Assembly: GCF_900095855.1 (NCBI RefSeq)
Contig: NZ_FMIY01000002.1
Location: 363,322-427,321 of the forward strand
Source: Megasphaera coli
GTDB lineage: Bacteria; Bacillota; Negativicutes; Veillonellales; Megasphaeraceae
Length of the DNA stretch: 64,000 nucleotides
Direction of reading: 5' to 3'
The notes beneath the pieces are model-generated. The model made no database searches and had not been told where the DNA came from. It saw only the letters and a list, made by a program, of their open reading frames with translations. A program made the position numbers and the translations under genes. Numbering within the stretch: position 1 is the stretch's first letter; the number at the start of each line of letters is the position of its first letter. Shown here one piece after another: positions 1 to 11,061 of this stretch.

Positions 1-920
1 CCAACGTACAACGAACGCTTGAAGAACAAGGTGCTATGGCATATACCGTTATTGTTGCCGCAACGGCTGCCGACGGTGCGCCGTTACAGTATTTGGCTCC
101 TTATGCGGGCGTTTCCATGGGCGAGTACTTCATGAACCAGGGGAAAGACGTTCTTTGCGTATATGATGACTTGTCCAAGCATGCCCAGGCATATCGTGCC
201 ATGAGTTTGCTTCTCCGGCGTCCGCCCGGACGTGAAGCGTACCCCGGCGATGTATTTTACTTACATTCCCGGCTTTTGGAACGGGCTGCAAAGCTTTCCG
301 ATGATTTGGGCGGCGGTTCCATTACGGCTCTGCCTATCATTGAAACGTTGGCCGGCGACCTGTCCGCTTATATTCCGACCAATGTAATTTCCATTACGGA
401 CGGACAGATTTTCCTTGAAACGGAACTGTTCAACTCGGGTGTACGGCCGGCTATTAACGTCGGCCTGTCCGTATCGCGTGTAGGCGGTTCGGCGCAGATC
501 AAGGCGATGAAGAAAATTGCCGGCACCTTACGTTTGGATTTGGCGCAGTATCGCGAATTGGCCGCATTTGCCCAATTCGGTTCCGACCTCGATAAGAGCA
601 CAAAGGCGCAAATCGACCGAGGTGAACGGACCATGCGGATGCTCGTACAGCCGCAGTATCAGCCTATGTCCGTTGAAGATCAGGTCATGCAGATTTACTT
701 GGCCGTAAAAGGGTATTTGATGCCCGTACAGGTTGATGACGTTTCTGAATTTGAAGACAAATTTATCAAGTTTATGCATGCGAACTATCCTGAAGTGGGG
801 ATGCATATTAAGGAAACCAAACAGCTCGGTGAAGAAGATGAAGCCGTCCTTCAAAAGGGTGTTGAAGAGTTTACGAAGCTTTTCGGCGCAGACCACGAAT
901 TGGTCAAAGAGGAGGAATAA
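1..920 (+). CDS. atpA: ATP synthase F1 subunit alpha (3' part)
   Basis: The reading frame is open from base 3, so this is the C-terminal 305 residues of a protein that normally has about 500. The Walker A segment lies outside the window. The visible part carries the nucleotide-binding domain motifs '[20 protein letters not shown]' and '[17 protein letters not shown]', then the helical C-terminal domain. The alpha subunit forms the non-catalytic nucleotide sites of the F1 hexamer on the cytoplasmic side of the membrane. It is followed 3 bases later by atpG, in standard atp operon order. Confidence 0.97.
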   Translation, partial: NVQRTLEEQGAMAYTVIVAATAADGAPLQYLAPYAGVSMGEYFMNQGKDVLCVYDDLSKHAQAYRAMSLLLRRPPGREAYPGDVFYLHSRLLERAAKLSDDLGGGSITALPIIETLAGDLSAYIPTNVISITDGQIFLETELFNSGVRPAINVGLSVSRVGGSAQIKAMKKIAGTLRLDLAQYRELAAFAQFGSDLDKSTKAQIDRGERTMRMLVQPQYQPMSVEDQVMQIYLAVKGYLMPVQVDDVSEFEDKFIKFMHANYPEVGMHIKETKQLGEEDEAVLQKGVEEFTKLFGADHELVKEEE

Positions 921-923
921 TCT

Positions 924-1781
924 ATGCCGAGTGCACGCGAGATAAACAGACGGATAAAATCCGTAACGAATACACAGCAGATCACGAAAGCCATGAAGAT
1001 GGTGTCTTCCGTACGTTTGCGTCGTGCACAGGATCGCGCTGCGGCAGCGGCTCCGTTTACTGAAAAAATTGAAGCCATGCTCAGTCGCTTGGCCGCGGCG
1101 GCAGGCAGTGAAGCGGATCCCTTGTTTGAACAGCGGGAAGTAAAGCGAACCGCCTATATCGTTATCGGCTCCGACAAGGGATTGGCAGGCGCATTCAATT
1201 CCAATATCAACAAGGCGATGGCAAATATTCTGACCGAAAAGGGAAAAGGCGGCACCATGTTTTTTGTGACCGGCCGTAAACCCTTGGAATATTTGAAACA
1301 CCTTCACGTAACGGCAGAAGGAAGATGGAGCGGGTTTTCCGATAAGCCCCAATATCATCATGCCCGTACGATTGCAGGTGAAGCGGTAGCTCGTTTTCTT
1401 GCGGGCGAAGTGGATGAGGTGCAGGTCATATATACAAAATTCCGTTCCGCTTTGTCGCAGGAAGTTACGACAGCCCGACTGCTCCCCATCGGGGCGGCAG
1501 CGGAAAGTGACGCGATACCGAAGGAAGAATATATTTTTGCTCCTGACGGAGAACAGGTATTGTCGTCGTTACTGCCGACGTACTTGGAAGCTTTTGTGTA
1601 TAACGGATTATTACAATCGGCGGCGAGTGAACTCGGTGCCCGGATGACGGCCATGACGTCGGCAACGGATAATGCGGGAGAGCTCATCGATCGATTGACA
1701 GTGCATTATAACAAGGTGCGCCAGGCAGGTATTACGAACGAGCTGACGGAAATCGTCAGCGGTGCCAACGCATTGCAGTAA
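924..1781 (+). CDS. atpG: ATP synthase F1 subunit gamma
   Basis: This 285-residue protein is the central rotor shaft of F1, coupling proton flow through F0 to catalysis in the alpha/beta hexamer. The N-terminal helix is conserved ('REINRRIKSVTNTQQITKAM'), as are the middle 'IGSDKGLAGAFNSN' segment and the C-terminal helix ('MTSATDNAGELIDRL'). Length is normal for the family. The ATG follows an AGAGGAGGAA ribosome binding site at the end of atpA, and atpD starts 35 bases downstream, so the genes are co-transcribed. Confidence 0.98.
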   Translation: MPSAREINRRIKSVTNTQQITKAMKMVSSVRLRRAQDRAAAAAPFTEKIEAMLSRLAAAAGSEADPLFEQREVKRTAYIVIGSDKGLAGAFNSNINKAMANILTEKGKGGTMFFVTGRKPLEYLKHLHVTAEGRWSGFSDKPQYHHARTIAGEAVARFLAGEVDEVQVIYTKFRSALSQEVTTARLLPIGAAAESDAIPKEEYIFAPDGEQVLSSLLPTYLEAFVYNGLLQSAASELGARMTAMTSATDNAGELIDRLTVHYNKVRQAGITNELTEIVSGANALQ

Positions 1782-1795
1782 GGTTGTAGACTTAA

Positions 1796-3235
<1,440 letters not shown>

Positions 3236-3238
3236 GCT

Positions 3239-3661
3239 ATGGATGAAAAAAGTAAGACCCTTCGTTTGGAGGTTATTACGCCGGATACTTCCGTTTTCAA
3301 CGATGACGTGGAATTTGTTCTCGTCCGCGCCTTGGACGGCGACCTCGGTATTATGCCGAATCACGCGCCGCTTATTGCTTCTTTGAGTATTTGGCCGTTG
3401 ACGTATACGAAAAACGGCACGGAAAAGCAAATTTCCGTTGCCAAGGGCTTCCTGGAAGTGAGCGGCAACAAGGTTACCGTTGTCACTCCTGCTGCGGAAC
3501 TTCCTGAAAATATTGATGTGAAACGGGCTCAAGCGGCAAAAGAACGGGCTGAGCGGCGGCTGGAAAATAAGGCGGAAAACATTGATGTGGAACGTGCCGA
3601 ACTGGCTCTGCGGCGTGCACTTCTTCGTCTTGACGTGGTGAAGACCTTTTCCGGAAAATGA
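3239..3661 (+). CDS. atpC: ATP synthase F1 subunit epsilon
   Basis: The 140-residue protein begins with the beta-sandwich domain ('ITPDTSVFNDDVEFVLVRA', 'GDLGIMPNHAPLIASL') and ends with an alanine/arginine-rich helical hairpin, the regulatory C-terminal domain of epsilon. It binds gamma at the base of the stalk and can inhibit ATP hydrolysis. It is the last gene of the atp operon; a hairpin terminator starts 16 bases after the stop codon. Confidence 0.97.
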   Translation: MDEKSKTLRLEVITPDTSVFNDDVEFVLVRALDGDLGIMPNHAPLIASLSIWPLTYTKNGTEKQISVAKGFLEVSGNKVTVVTPAAELPENIDVKRAQAAKERAERRLENKAENIDVERAELALRRALLRLDVVKTFSGK

Positions 3662-3677
3662 GACGGAAATACAGTGG

Positions 3678-3709
3678 GAGAGTCTCTCTGTGAGAGGGAC
3701 TCTCTTTTT
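3678..3709 (+). terminator. Rho-independent terminator of the atp operon
   Basis: A 12-bp stem (3678-3689 with 3693-3704, one G-U wobble) closes a 3-base loop and is followed directly by five T residues. Confidence 0.92.
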
Positions 3710-3768
3710 GTATATCCCATAAATTAACAGTATGCGTGTGTTTTAGTATTGATAATTAAAATAAGACG

Positions 3769-3797
3769 TTGACATGACGGCCGCGGTTTGCTATTCT
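3769..3797 (+). promoter_or_regulatory. Promoter of the MalY/PatB-type gene
   Basis: TTGACA (3769-3774) and TATTCT (3792-3797) are separated by 17 bases, a standard sigma-70/SigA arrangement. It lies after the atp terminator and 43 bases before the start codon. Confidence 0.75.
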
Positions 3798-3840
3798 GCA
3801 TATAATGAATATATATGCTATACAAGGAGGGATAATGATA

Positions 3841-5055
3841 ATGAAGTATAATTTTGATGAAATTATCGACCGCAGGCATACAAATGCCTTAAATACGGAC
3901 GGATTCCGCGGTTATATCTTTCATGACTTTGAAGGTAAAAAGATATTTCCTTTTAAGGATGAAGAGTTTGTGCGCATGTGGATTGCCGACATGGAATTCG
4001 CCATGTGCCCTCATATCATCGATGCCATAAAAGAGCGCTTGGATAAGCGCATCATCGGTTACAGTCAGGTTTTTGAGCAGTCATTTTACGATGCATATAA
4101 TGAGTGGAGTGAAAAGATGTACGGCTGGACCTATCCCCGTAAAGATTTTTGCTTTTCTTTGGGAATCATTCCGGCATTGTTTAAACTGACGGAATTTTTA
4201 TTGACTGATAATGAATATGCTATCGTCAATACACCGGCGTACGGATATTTTCAACATGCCTTGAACTATAACGGGAAAAAAGCACTTTATAATAAGCTCG
4301 TCCGCGATGAAAAAGGCCGTTGGCAAATTGATTTTGCAGCGCTCGAACGGGACGCGGCCAACCCTATGGCGAAGCTTCTCATTTGGTGCAACCCGCACAA
4401 CCCGACGGGCCGTGTCTGGACGGAAGAAGAACTGAAAAAAGTGGCGGCTATCGTTGAAAAGTATAACCTCTGGATTATCAGTGATGAAATTCACTGCGAT
4501 CTCTTGCGCCAAGGGCAGCGGCACATTCCCATGGCGAAGATTATGCCGGGCTACGACAAGCTTATTGCCTGCACATCCGCGTCGAAGTGCTTCAACATGG
4601 CCGGCATGATGTTTGCAGAAATCTTCATTCGCGACGAGGTACTGCGCGATTGGTATATTACATATACCAACTCGTATGCCATGAACGTAAATCCTTTGTC
4701 TATTGCGGCCCACGAAGCGGCATACAGACACGGTTATGAATGGCTCGATCAGTTGAAAACGTATTTGGACAAAAACTTCGCTTTTGTCAAGGAAACGTTG
4801 GACAAAGAACTGCCGGAAACACATTTTGAAATTCCCGAAGCGACGTACCTCGCCTGGGTCAACTTAGGTGCCTATATGGCAGACGTGGAAGACATTCCCG
4901 ATTTCTTCGCCAATAAGGCCGGAGTCCTCCTCGAAGGCGGCAATGCCCTCTTTGTGGACAATGCCGAAGGATATGTGCGGCTTAATTTAGCCATGCCCCG
5001 TTCTATGATTGAAGGCGGGCTGAAGCGGATTGTGGCGGCCGTCAAAAATAAATAG
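3841..5055 (+). CDS. MalY/PatB-family PLP-dependent C-S lyase / aminotransferase
   Basis: This is a fold-type I PLP enzyme of the MalY/PatB family, whose characterised members cleave cystathionine or cysteine by beta-elimination. Visible motifs are 'WCNPHNPTGRVW', 'DEIHCDL' and the PLP-lysine segment 'TSASKCFNMAG'. The start at 3841 (404 residues) is chosen because AAGGAGG at 3824-3830 is 10 bases upstream and the protein then begins MKYNFDEI; an in-frame ATG at 3835 and one at 3805 are alternatives. The gene stands alone between its own promoter and terminator. The exact substrate cannot be told from sequence. Confidence 0.9.
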   Translation: MKYNFDEIIDRRHTNALNTDGFRGYIFHDFEGKKIFPFKDEEFVRMWIADMEFAMCPHIIDAIKERLDKRIIGYSQVFEQSFYDAYNEWSEKMYGWTYPRKDFCFSLGIIPALFKLTEFLLTDNEYAIVNTPAYGYFQHALNYNGKKALYNKLVRDEKGRWQIDFAALERDAANPMAKLLIWCNPHNPTGRVWTEEELKKVAAIVEKYNLWIISDEIHCDLLRQGQRHIPMAKIMPGYDKLIACTSASKCFNMAGMMFAEIFIRDEVLRDWYITYTNSYAMNVNPLSIAAHEAAYRHGYEWLDQLKTYLDKNFAFVKETLDKELPETHFEIPEATYLAWVNLGAYMADVEDIPDFFANKAGVLLEGGNALFVDNAEGYVRLNLAMPRSMIEGGLKRIVAAVKNK

Positions 5056-5123
5056 AATATATTGACGTTCTTCGGACTGTTAATCGGGTTGGCACAAGCG
5101 AATCCGATCATATGACCGTAATG

Positions 5124-5155
5124 AATCGGCTTGTCTTCGGGCAGGCCGATTTTTC
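5124..5155 (+). terminator. Rho-independent terminator after the MalY/PatB-type gene
   Basis: A 12-bp stem (5124-5135 with 5140-5151, two G-U wobbles) closes a TTCG tetraloop and runs into a T-rich tract. Confidence 0.88.
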
Positions 5156-5185
5156 TATTCTCTTGTAGCAGGAAAACGCCATATA

Positions 5186-5194
5186 TGGTATTAT
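5186..5194 (+). promoter_or_regulatory. Candidate extended -10 promoter for the miaB-mutSL operon
   Basis: TGGTATTAT reads as an extended -10 element (TGn plus TATTAT). A TTGTAG lies upstream at 5163-5168, but at a long 20-base spacing. It sits between the preceding terminator and the miaB start. Confidence 0.5.
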
Positions 5195-5252
5195 AAAATG
5201 TAAAATTAAACGCCATCTTGTAATAAAGAGCGTACAGACGGAGAGTATACAC

Positions 5253-6581
5253 ATGGATTTATTGGCAAGTAAACACTATTGCCTGATTACATACGGTTGT
5301 CAGATGAATGAGGCGGACAGTGAGCGGTATGCGGGCCAGCTTGAAGAGTTGGGCTATACGATGACGGAAGACTGGGAACTGGCTGACGTTATTCTCATAA
5401 ATACGTGCTGTGTCCGCGAGACGGCGGAAGATAAGGTGCTCGGTAAAATTGGCGAGCTGAAACACGTAAAGGCCCGCAATAAAAACCTCATTCTCGCCGT
5501 TACGGGCTGCATGGCCCAAGAATGGCAGGATCGCCTTTTTAAGCGGGCGCCCCACTTGGATTTGGTCATCGGCACGCATAATATACACAAGCTCATCGAG
5601 CTCATTAAAGAGCGGCAAAAGGGGATGAACCGCTTTCTCGCCGCCGATATGGGCGAGTCCGTCTTTCATGACATCCCGACCAAACGGTTTCAGAAGTTTT
5701 TTGCCTGGGTGCCCATCATGAACGGGTGCAACAAGTTTTGTACATACTGTATCGTGCCGCATGTGCGGGGCAGAGAAGTAAGCCGTCCTTTGGAAGACAT
5801 TGTGGCGGAAATTAAGCGGATTGCCGCTGACGGGTATAAGGAAATTACCCTTCTCGGGCAGAACGTCAATTCATACGGTCTCGATTTTCGGGACGGTACG
5901 GATTTTTCAGCCCTCCTATACGCCATTGACGATATTGACGGCATCGAGCGGGTGCGTTATATGACGAGCCATCCCAAGGACATGACCTTTGCCATGGTCG
6001 ACGCCATTGCGGCCTGTAGGAAGGTCGTGACGCACCTGCACCTGCCCGTGCAAAGCGGCTCGACCGACTTGCTGAAGCGTATGAACCGCGGTTACAGTAC
6101 GGAACATTATTTGGAACTTATTGATTATATTCGTGAGAAGATGCCTCATGTCGTATTGACGACGGATCTCATTGTCGGATTTCCCGGCGAGACGGAAGAG
6201 ATGTTTCAGGAAACACTCGCTCTCCTGCGCAAAGTCCGCTACGACATGGCCTATACTTTTATTTATTCACCGCGTACGGGAACGCCGGCTGCGACTATGG
6301 ACGGTCAAATCGATCGGGCCGAAAAAAGCCGCCGCTTAAAACGCCTTATGGAAGTACAAAATGAAATCAGCCTGGCTTATAACAAAGAAATGGAAGGCAA
6401 GGATTATGAAGTCATTGTCGAAGGACCTACGAAGAACGACGCTGACCGCTGGTTCGGTCGAACGAGCGGCAATAAGATGATCATTTGGGATAATGACGAC
6501 ACACTCGCCGTAGGTGATACGGTGACGGTGCGCGTTGACAAGGGGCAGACGTGGGTTTTGAAGGGGCATGTTCTGAAATAG
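5253..6581 (+). CDS. miaB: tRNA-2-methylthio-N6-dimethylallyladenosine synthase MiaB
   Basis: MiaB is a radical SAM enzyme that adds a methylthio group to i6A37 of tRNAs reading UNN codons. The 442-residue protein has the N-terminal UPF0004 domain with its cysteines ('YGCQMNEADSERYAG', 'INTCCVRETAEDKV', 'TGCMAQ'), the radical SAM CX3CX2C motif at Cys159, Cys163 and Cys166, and a C-terminal TRAM domain. It opens a long same-strand gene run that also contains miaA, the enzyme making its i6A substrate. Confidence 0.97.
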   Translation: MDLLASKHYCLITYGCQMNEADSERYAGQLEELGYTMTEDWELADVILINTCCVRETAEDKVLGKIGELKHVKARNKNLILAVTGCMAQEWQDRLFKRAPHLDLVIGTHNIHKLIELIKERQKGMNRFLAADMGESVFHDIPTKRFQKFFAWVPIMNGCNKFCTYCIVPHVRGREVSRPLEDIVAEIKRIAADGYKEITLLGQNVNSYGLDFRDGTDFSALLYAIDDIDGIERVRYMTSHPKDMTFAMVDAIAACRKVVTHLHLPVQSGSTDLLKRMNRGYSTEHYLELIDYIREKMPHVVLTTDLIVGFPGETEEMFQETLALLRKVRYDMAYTFIYSPRTGTPAATMDGQIDRAEKSRRLKRLMEVQNEISLAYNKEMEGKDYEVIVEGPTKNDADRWFGRTSGNKMIIWDNDDTLAVGDTVTVRVDKGQTWVLKGHVLK

Positions 6582-6591
6582 GAGGTTTATT

Positions 6592-9195
6592 TTGGCCGAA
6601 CAGACGAATTTGACGCCTATGATGCAGCAATACTTGGCAGTCAAAGAAGAATGTAAGGATAAATTACTATTTTTCCGCCTCGGTGATTTTTATGAAATGT
6701 TTTTCGATGACGCTGTTATCGCCTCACGCGAGCTTGATTTAACGCTGACGGGACGTGCAGGCGGCAATAAGGAGCGCGTGCCTATGTGCGGTGTTCCCTT
6801 TCATTCGGCCGATACGTATATTGAGCGCCTTGTTCACAAGGGATATAAGGTCGCTATTTGTGAGCAAATGGAAGACCCTAAGACCATAAAGGGAATTGTG
6901 AAGCGGGAAATTATTCGCGTCGTTACACCCGGTACGGTTACGCTTGAACACGCCGTCTCATCGAAAAAAAATAATTATATAGCCTGCCTTGTAGAAAAAG
7001 ACGAGCTTTTGCAGACCGTCCTTACAGATGTGACGACGGGCGAGTCTCTATGGATGACGTGCAGTGTCGGCGAATTGGATGATAAAGTTTTCGATGTCTT
7101 TTCCGTCTATGAGCCTGTCGAATTGGTCTATGCCAATCTTGAAGCACGCCTGCCGGCCGTACGGCAGTTCATTAAGAGCCGTCTCGGCCGCTGCGCCCTT
7201 ACGCCGTATGAGGTTGATGCCGCTGTGGATTATGAGGGCCTGGGCAAAACCTATTTTCCTGCCGACGCTATGAAAACGGCTTCGCCTGCGGCTCTTGCCG
7301 TCGGTATCTTACTGACTTACGTGAAGGACGTCATGAAGTCCGACGTGTCCCACATTTCATCCTTGCGTCCGTTGGCCCATGAACGGTGTCTTCTCATTGA
7401 CGCGTCCGGCCTGCGTCATTTGGAAATCACGCAGAATGTGCGCGACGGCAGGCGTAAGGGCACTCTCCTCGAGGTGCTCGACTACACGGAAACGGCTATG
7501 GGGGCCCGTTTGCTGCGCAAGTGGCTGGAAGCGCCCTTGCTGCGCCTTGCCGATATCGGTGCGCGGCAGGATGCGGTTGAAGACCTGCTCGGTCATGAAA
7601 TTATGAGGCAGGATTTGTCGGCAACACTCGGCAGGATATACGATTTTGAACGAATTTTGACGCGCATCGGGACGGGAACGGCGGGGCCGAAGGATCTGGT
7701 CGCCCTGCGAGAATCACTGCGTGTATTGCCTGACTTGCGTACTGTCCTGGGGCAGGCGCAAGCGCCGCTCTTGCAGTCCCTTTGCCGGGAAGTGGCCGAG
7801 CACGGCGACGTATATGACCTTTTGTGCCGTGCCGTCAAAGATGATCCGTCCGCAGTTATTCGTAACGGCGGCATCATTCGCGAAGGCTATTCGTCCGAGC
7901 TCGACGAGATTCGCGGCATTTCGGAAAACAGCCGCGCTTACTTACGCGAACTGGAAGAAAAGGAAAAGGAAAGTACGGGAATTAAGCTGAAAATCGGCTA
8001 TACGAAAGTTTTCGGCTATTATTTTGAAATCAGCCATGCCAATACGAAACCCGTTCCGTCTTACTACGTGAGGAAGCAGACTCTCGTCAATGCGGAACGT
8101 TATATTACGCCGGAGCTCAAGGACTTTGAAATAAAGGTTTTGACTGCCCAAGAACGGCTTTTGGCCTTGGAGTATCGCCTCTTCGGCGAGTTGCGTGAGC
8201 AGATTCGGAAGCACATTCAGGCCATGCAGATTACGGCCCGTGCCATTGCGCGTATAGACTGCCTTTACAGTCTGGCGAGCGCTGCCCGTGAAAACCGCTA
8301 TGTCCGGCCGGGTCTTAATAATGACAGAGTTATTCATATTGAAGACGGCAGACATCCGATTATTGAAAAGTATATTCAGGACGGCGTTTTTGTACCTAAT
8401 AATGTAACCTTAAACCACGATGACCACGAAATTCTCGTCATTACAGGCCCCAATATGGCCGGCAAGTCCACGTTCATGCGCCAAGTCGCGGTTCTCGTCC
8501 TTATGGCGCAGGCAGGTTCCTTTATTCCTGCGAAAAGCGCGTCCGTCTGCCCTGTAGATCGGATTTTTACACGTATCGGTGCAAGTGACGATATTCTTGC
8601 GGGGCAGAGTACGTTCATGACGGAAATGAAGGAAGTGTCGTATATCTTAAAACATGCGACGTCCCGGAGCTTGCTTATTCTCGACGAAATCGGCCGCGGC
8701 ACGAGTACCTTCGACGGTATGTCCATCGCCAAGGCGGTTATCGAATACTGCCTGAAAAACGTCCATGCTTTTACGCTCTTTGCCACGCATTACCACGAAC
8801 TCGTCGCCATGGCGGACGAGTCGGAAAAGCTGAAAAATTACACTGTTGCCGTCAAGGAAAGGGGCCGGGCCATTACCTTTTTGCGCCGCATCGTCCCGGG
8901 CGGGGCGGACCGCAGTTACGGCCTGCACGTAGCGCGCTTGGCGGGCCTGCCGGAAGCGCTTCTGAAGCGGGCTGAAGTCATCCTGGCGGACCTGGAAAGC
9001 TCCGGCAGCGGTTATGTCCCTGCGCCTGCCGAAGCTGCCCGGTCTTCCGGCTTTGACGGCAATGACGGTTTATTTTCCAATTCCGTCATCGACAGGCTCT
9101 TAGAGGTCGATGTGATGAGTATGACGCCTATTGAAGCCATATCGTTCTTACATACACTGCAAAAAGAGGCGAAAGAAGGGAGTGGAGTGAAATGA
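6592..9195 (+). CDS. mutS: DNA mismatch repair protein MutS
   Basis: The 867-residue protein recognises mismatches and small loops. It has the mismatch-binding N-terminal domain ('FFRLGDFYEMFFDDA' carries the Phe-x-Glu element), the core lever and clamp region, and the ATPase domain with Walker A GPNMAGKST at residues 619-627 and 'DEIGRGTSTFDGMS'. The start is TTG at 6592, directly after a GGAGGT ribosome binding site and 10 bases after miaB. It overlaps mutL by four bases (ATGA). Confidence 0.98.
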   Translation: MAEQTNLTPMMQQYLAVKEECKDKLLFFRLGDFYEMFFDDAVIASRELDLTLTGRAGGNKERVPMCGVPFHSADTYIERLVHKGYKVAICEQMEDPKTIKGIVKREIIRVVTPGTVTLEHAVSSKKNNYIACLVEKDELLQTVLTDVTTGESLWMTCSVGELDDKVFDVFSVYEPVELVYANLEARLPAVRQFIKSRLGRCALTPYEVDAAVDYEGLGKTYFPADAMKTASPAALAVGILLTYVKDVMKSDVSHISSLRPLAHERCLLIDASGLRHLEITQNVRDGRRKGTLLEVLDYTETAMGARLLRKWLEAPLLRLADIGARQDAVEDLLGHEIMRQDLSATLGRIYDFERILTRIGTGTAGPKDLVALRESLRVLPDLRTVLGQAQAPLLQSLCREVAEHGDVYDLLCRAVKDDPSAVIRNGGIIREGYSSELDEIRGISENSRAYLRELEEKEKESTGIKLKIGYTKVFGYYFEISHANTKPVPSYYVRKQTLVNAERYITPELKDFEIKVLTAQERLLALEYRLFGELREQIRKHIQAMQITARAIARIDCLYSLASAARENRYVRPGLNNDRVIHIEDGRHPIIEKYIQDGVFVPNNVTLNHDDHEILVITGPNMAGKSTFMRQVAVLVLMAQAGSFIPAKSASVCPVDRIFTRIGASDDILAGQSTFMTEMKEVSYILKHATSRSLLILDEIGRGTSTFDGMSIAKAVIEYCLKNVHAFTLFATHYHELVAMADESEKLKNYTVAVKERGRAITFLRRIVPGGADRSYGLHVARLAGLPEALLKRAEVILADLESSGSGYVPAPAEAARSSGFDGNDGLFSNSVIDRLLEVDVMSMTPIEAISFLHTLQKEAKEGSGVK

Positions 9196-11060
9196 GTTCC
9201 GTCATTCATGTGCTTGACGAAAAAACGGCCAATAAAATCGCTGCCGGCGAAGTCGTGGAACGGCCGGCATCGGCTATTAAAGAAATGATAGAAAATGCCT
9301 TGGACGCAGGCGCGACGGCTATAGAAACGGAAATTGCCGACGGCGGACAGACGTACATGCGCGTCAGTGACAACGGCTGCGGCATGAGTCCGGAAGATGC
9401 GAAGAAGTGCATTATTCGCCACGGTACCAGTAAAATAAGCACGATTGAAGACATTTTCGCAATCAGTTCTCTCGGCTTTCGCGGTGAAGCCGTGCCGAGT
9501 ATTGCCGCCGTTTCCAATTTAGTGATTACAACGCGTATGGAGGGCGATGAATTTGCTTATCGCCTTACTTTGACAGGCGGTGATATCACCGGAGAAGAAC
9601 AGACGGGAGCAGCCGTCGGTACGACTATGGAAGTAAGTGATCTTTTTTTTAACACGCCGGCGCGGAAAAAGTTTATGAAGAGCGAACGGACGGAAACGTC
9701 CAAAATAAATGATATCCTGACAAAGCTCGCCTTGGCGCGTCCCGACGTAGCTTTTACGCTTATCAACAACGGCCGTACGTCCGTCCATACGGGCGGCAAC
9801 GGAAACGCATTGGATGCCGTTGCCGCCGTGTACGGTGCCGCCGTGGCGAAAGAGGTATTTCCCGTCTCGTACAGTAACGATGAAATTACGGTAGAAGGCT
9901 TTGTCGGGAAACCGTCGCTTTTAAAGAGCACGCGAGCGTGGCAGACGTGTATTGTCAACAATCGGATTATTCACAACGCCGTTGTCTTTAAGGCCGTTGA
10001 AAATGCATATCACGCCATGCTGCCGAAAGCGGGATACCCCTTTGCGCTTCTGCACATACACATCGATCCGGCCGTGATTGACATAAACGTTCACCCGGCA
10101 AAGACGGAAATAAAATTCTCCGACGAGCAGCAAGTGTACAGAGCCATATACCACAGCATCATTACGTCTCTCACGGAAAGGGAGAAGCCCGAGCAAGTGG
10201 CAACGCCTATCGACTTGACGTCACGACAGATTACGAAAGCCGAACTGAATGCTCCGGCTGTGACTCCGTCGGCTTTCGCTTTTTCCGAAGCGGGACGGGC
10301 AGGCGTAAAAGAAACGGTTCCGGCAAGAAATGATTTATCCCATGAATACAGGCCGCTGCAGCATGATACGAGAACACCTTATCGGCCCGACCCGGCCGTG
10401 CGTGATTGTGCTGCCGGCAACGCATTCAGCGCATTTATGGAAGAACGGGATGCGGCCCGGCCGGTGCAGACTATCACATTTGACGGCGACGAGGATGTTT
10501 TCATTCCTTTAGGCGTTGTAGCAGATTGTTTTATTGTTGCCAAGAAGGGACAAGATCTTTATCTCATCGACCAGCACGCCGCACACGAACGGATCCGTTA
10601 TGACAAGTTGTGCAAGCGTACGGAAGCCTTGCCGAGCCAGCAGCTTTTGACGGCGGAATTCGTCGAAGTGGACGGCCGCGATATGGAGCTTTTTGCGGAA
10701 CGGGCACACGTTTTTGCAGACCTGGGTTACACCTATTCCGAAGCGGGTCCGACGACGCTGCGCATCGAAGCGATTCCGGCCGATTTGCCCGTAGGGGATA
10801 TAAGCGAATCACTTCAGGAAATTTGCCGTATTCTTCACGAGAGTCCGATGACGGACAAGGCCGTGCTGCGTCATCGTTCGTTGGCTTATTTGTCCTGCCG
10901 CGGTGCCGTGAAAGCGGGGGATGTCCTCAATATGAGAGAAATCAGGGAATTGTTGGAAGAACTCTTTCATACGGGAACCCCTTATGTGTGCCCGCACGGA
11001 CGGCCCGTTATTGTGCGCTTTACGCCGGACGAGCTGGCCAAGCTCTTTAAGCGGATTTAA
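9192..11060 (+). CDS. mutL: DNA mismatch repair protein MutL
   Basis: The 622-residue protein has the GHKL ATPase domain ('ENALDAGAT', 'DNGCGM', 'GFRGEA') and the C-terminal dimerisation/endonuclease domain. The latter shows 'DQHAAHERIRYD', 'SCRGAVKAG' and 'CPHGRP', which match the metal-binding motifs of MutL proteins with nicking activity, as expected for a lineage without MutH. One acidic residue is Asp rather than the usual Glu. A proline/alanine-rich linker of about 100 residues joins the domains. It is translationally coupled to mutS. Confidence 0.97.
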   Translation: MSSVIHVLDEKTANKIAAGEVVERPASAIKEMIENALDAGATAIETEIADGGQTYMRVSDNGCGMSPEDAKKCIIRHGTSKISTIEDIFAISSLGFRGEAVPSIAAVSNLVITTRMEGDEFAYRLTLTGGDITGEEQTGAAVGTTMEVSDLFFNTPARKKFMKSERTETSKINDILTKLALARPDVAFTLINNGRTSVHTGGNGNALDAVAAVYGAAVAKEVFPVSYSNDEITVEGFVGKPSLLKSTRAWQTCIVNNRIIHNAVVFKAVENAYHAMLPKAGYPFALLHIHIDPAVIDINVHPAKTEIKFSDEQQVYRAIYHSIITSLTEREKPEQVATPIDLTSRQITKAELNAPAVTPSAFAFSEAGRAGVKETVPARNDLSHEYRPLQHDTRTPYRPDPAVRDCAAGNAFSAFMEERDAARPVQTITFDGDEDVFIPLGVVADCFIVAKKGQDLYLIDQHAAHERIRYDKLCKRTEALPSQQLLTAEFVEVDGRDMELFAERAHVFADLGYTYSEAGPTTLRIEAIPADLPVGDISESLQEICRILHESPMTDKAVLRHRSLAYLSCRGAVKAGDVLNMREIRELLEELFHTGTPYVCPHGRPVIVRFTPDELAKLFKRI

Positions 11061-11061
11061 G

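Noticed and set aside
528-1361. 277-codon minus-strand frame across atpA/atpG
   Set aside because: It is antisense to two clearly conserved ATP synthase genes and shows no protein-family features.
3710-3834. Possible riboswitch (SAM or T-box) before the PLP lyase gene
   Set aside because: A promoter with standard spacing lies only 43 bases from the start codon, leaving no room for such a leader, and no conserved T-box or SAM elements are seen.
6961-9660. A8 in mutS (about 6964) and T8 in mutL (about 9643) as mutator switches
   Set aside because: Runs of eight also occur in rsmA, mrdA, rng and the RAYT gene, all in intact frames, so there is no specific sign of contingency loci.
10984-11061. 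Upstream start for the methyltransferase gene inside mutL
   Set aside because: It would overlap mutL by 77 bases in a conserved region; the ATG at 11062 abuts the mutL stop as expected for coupling.
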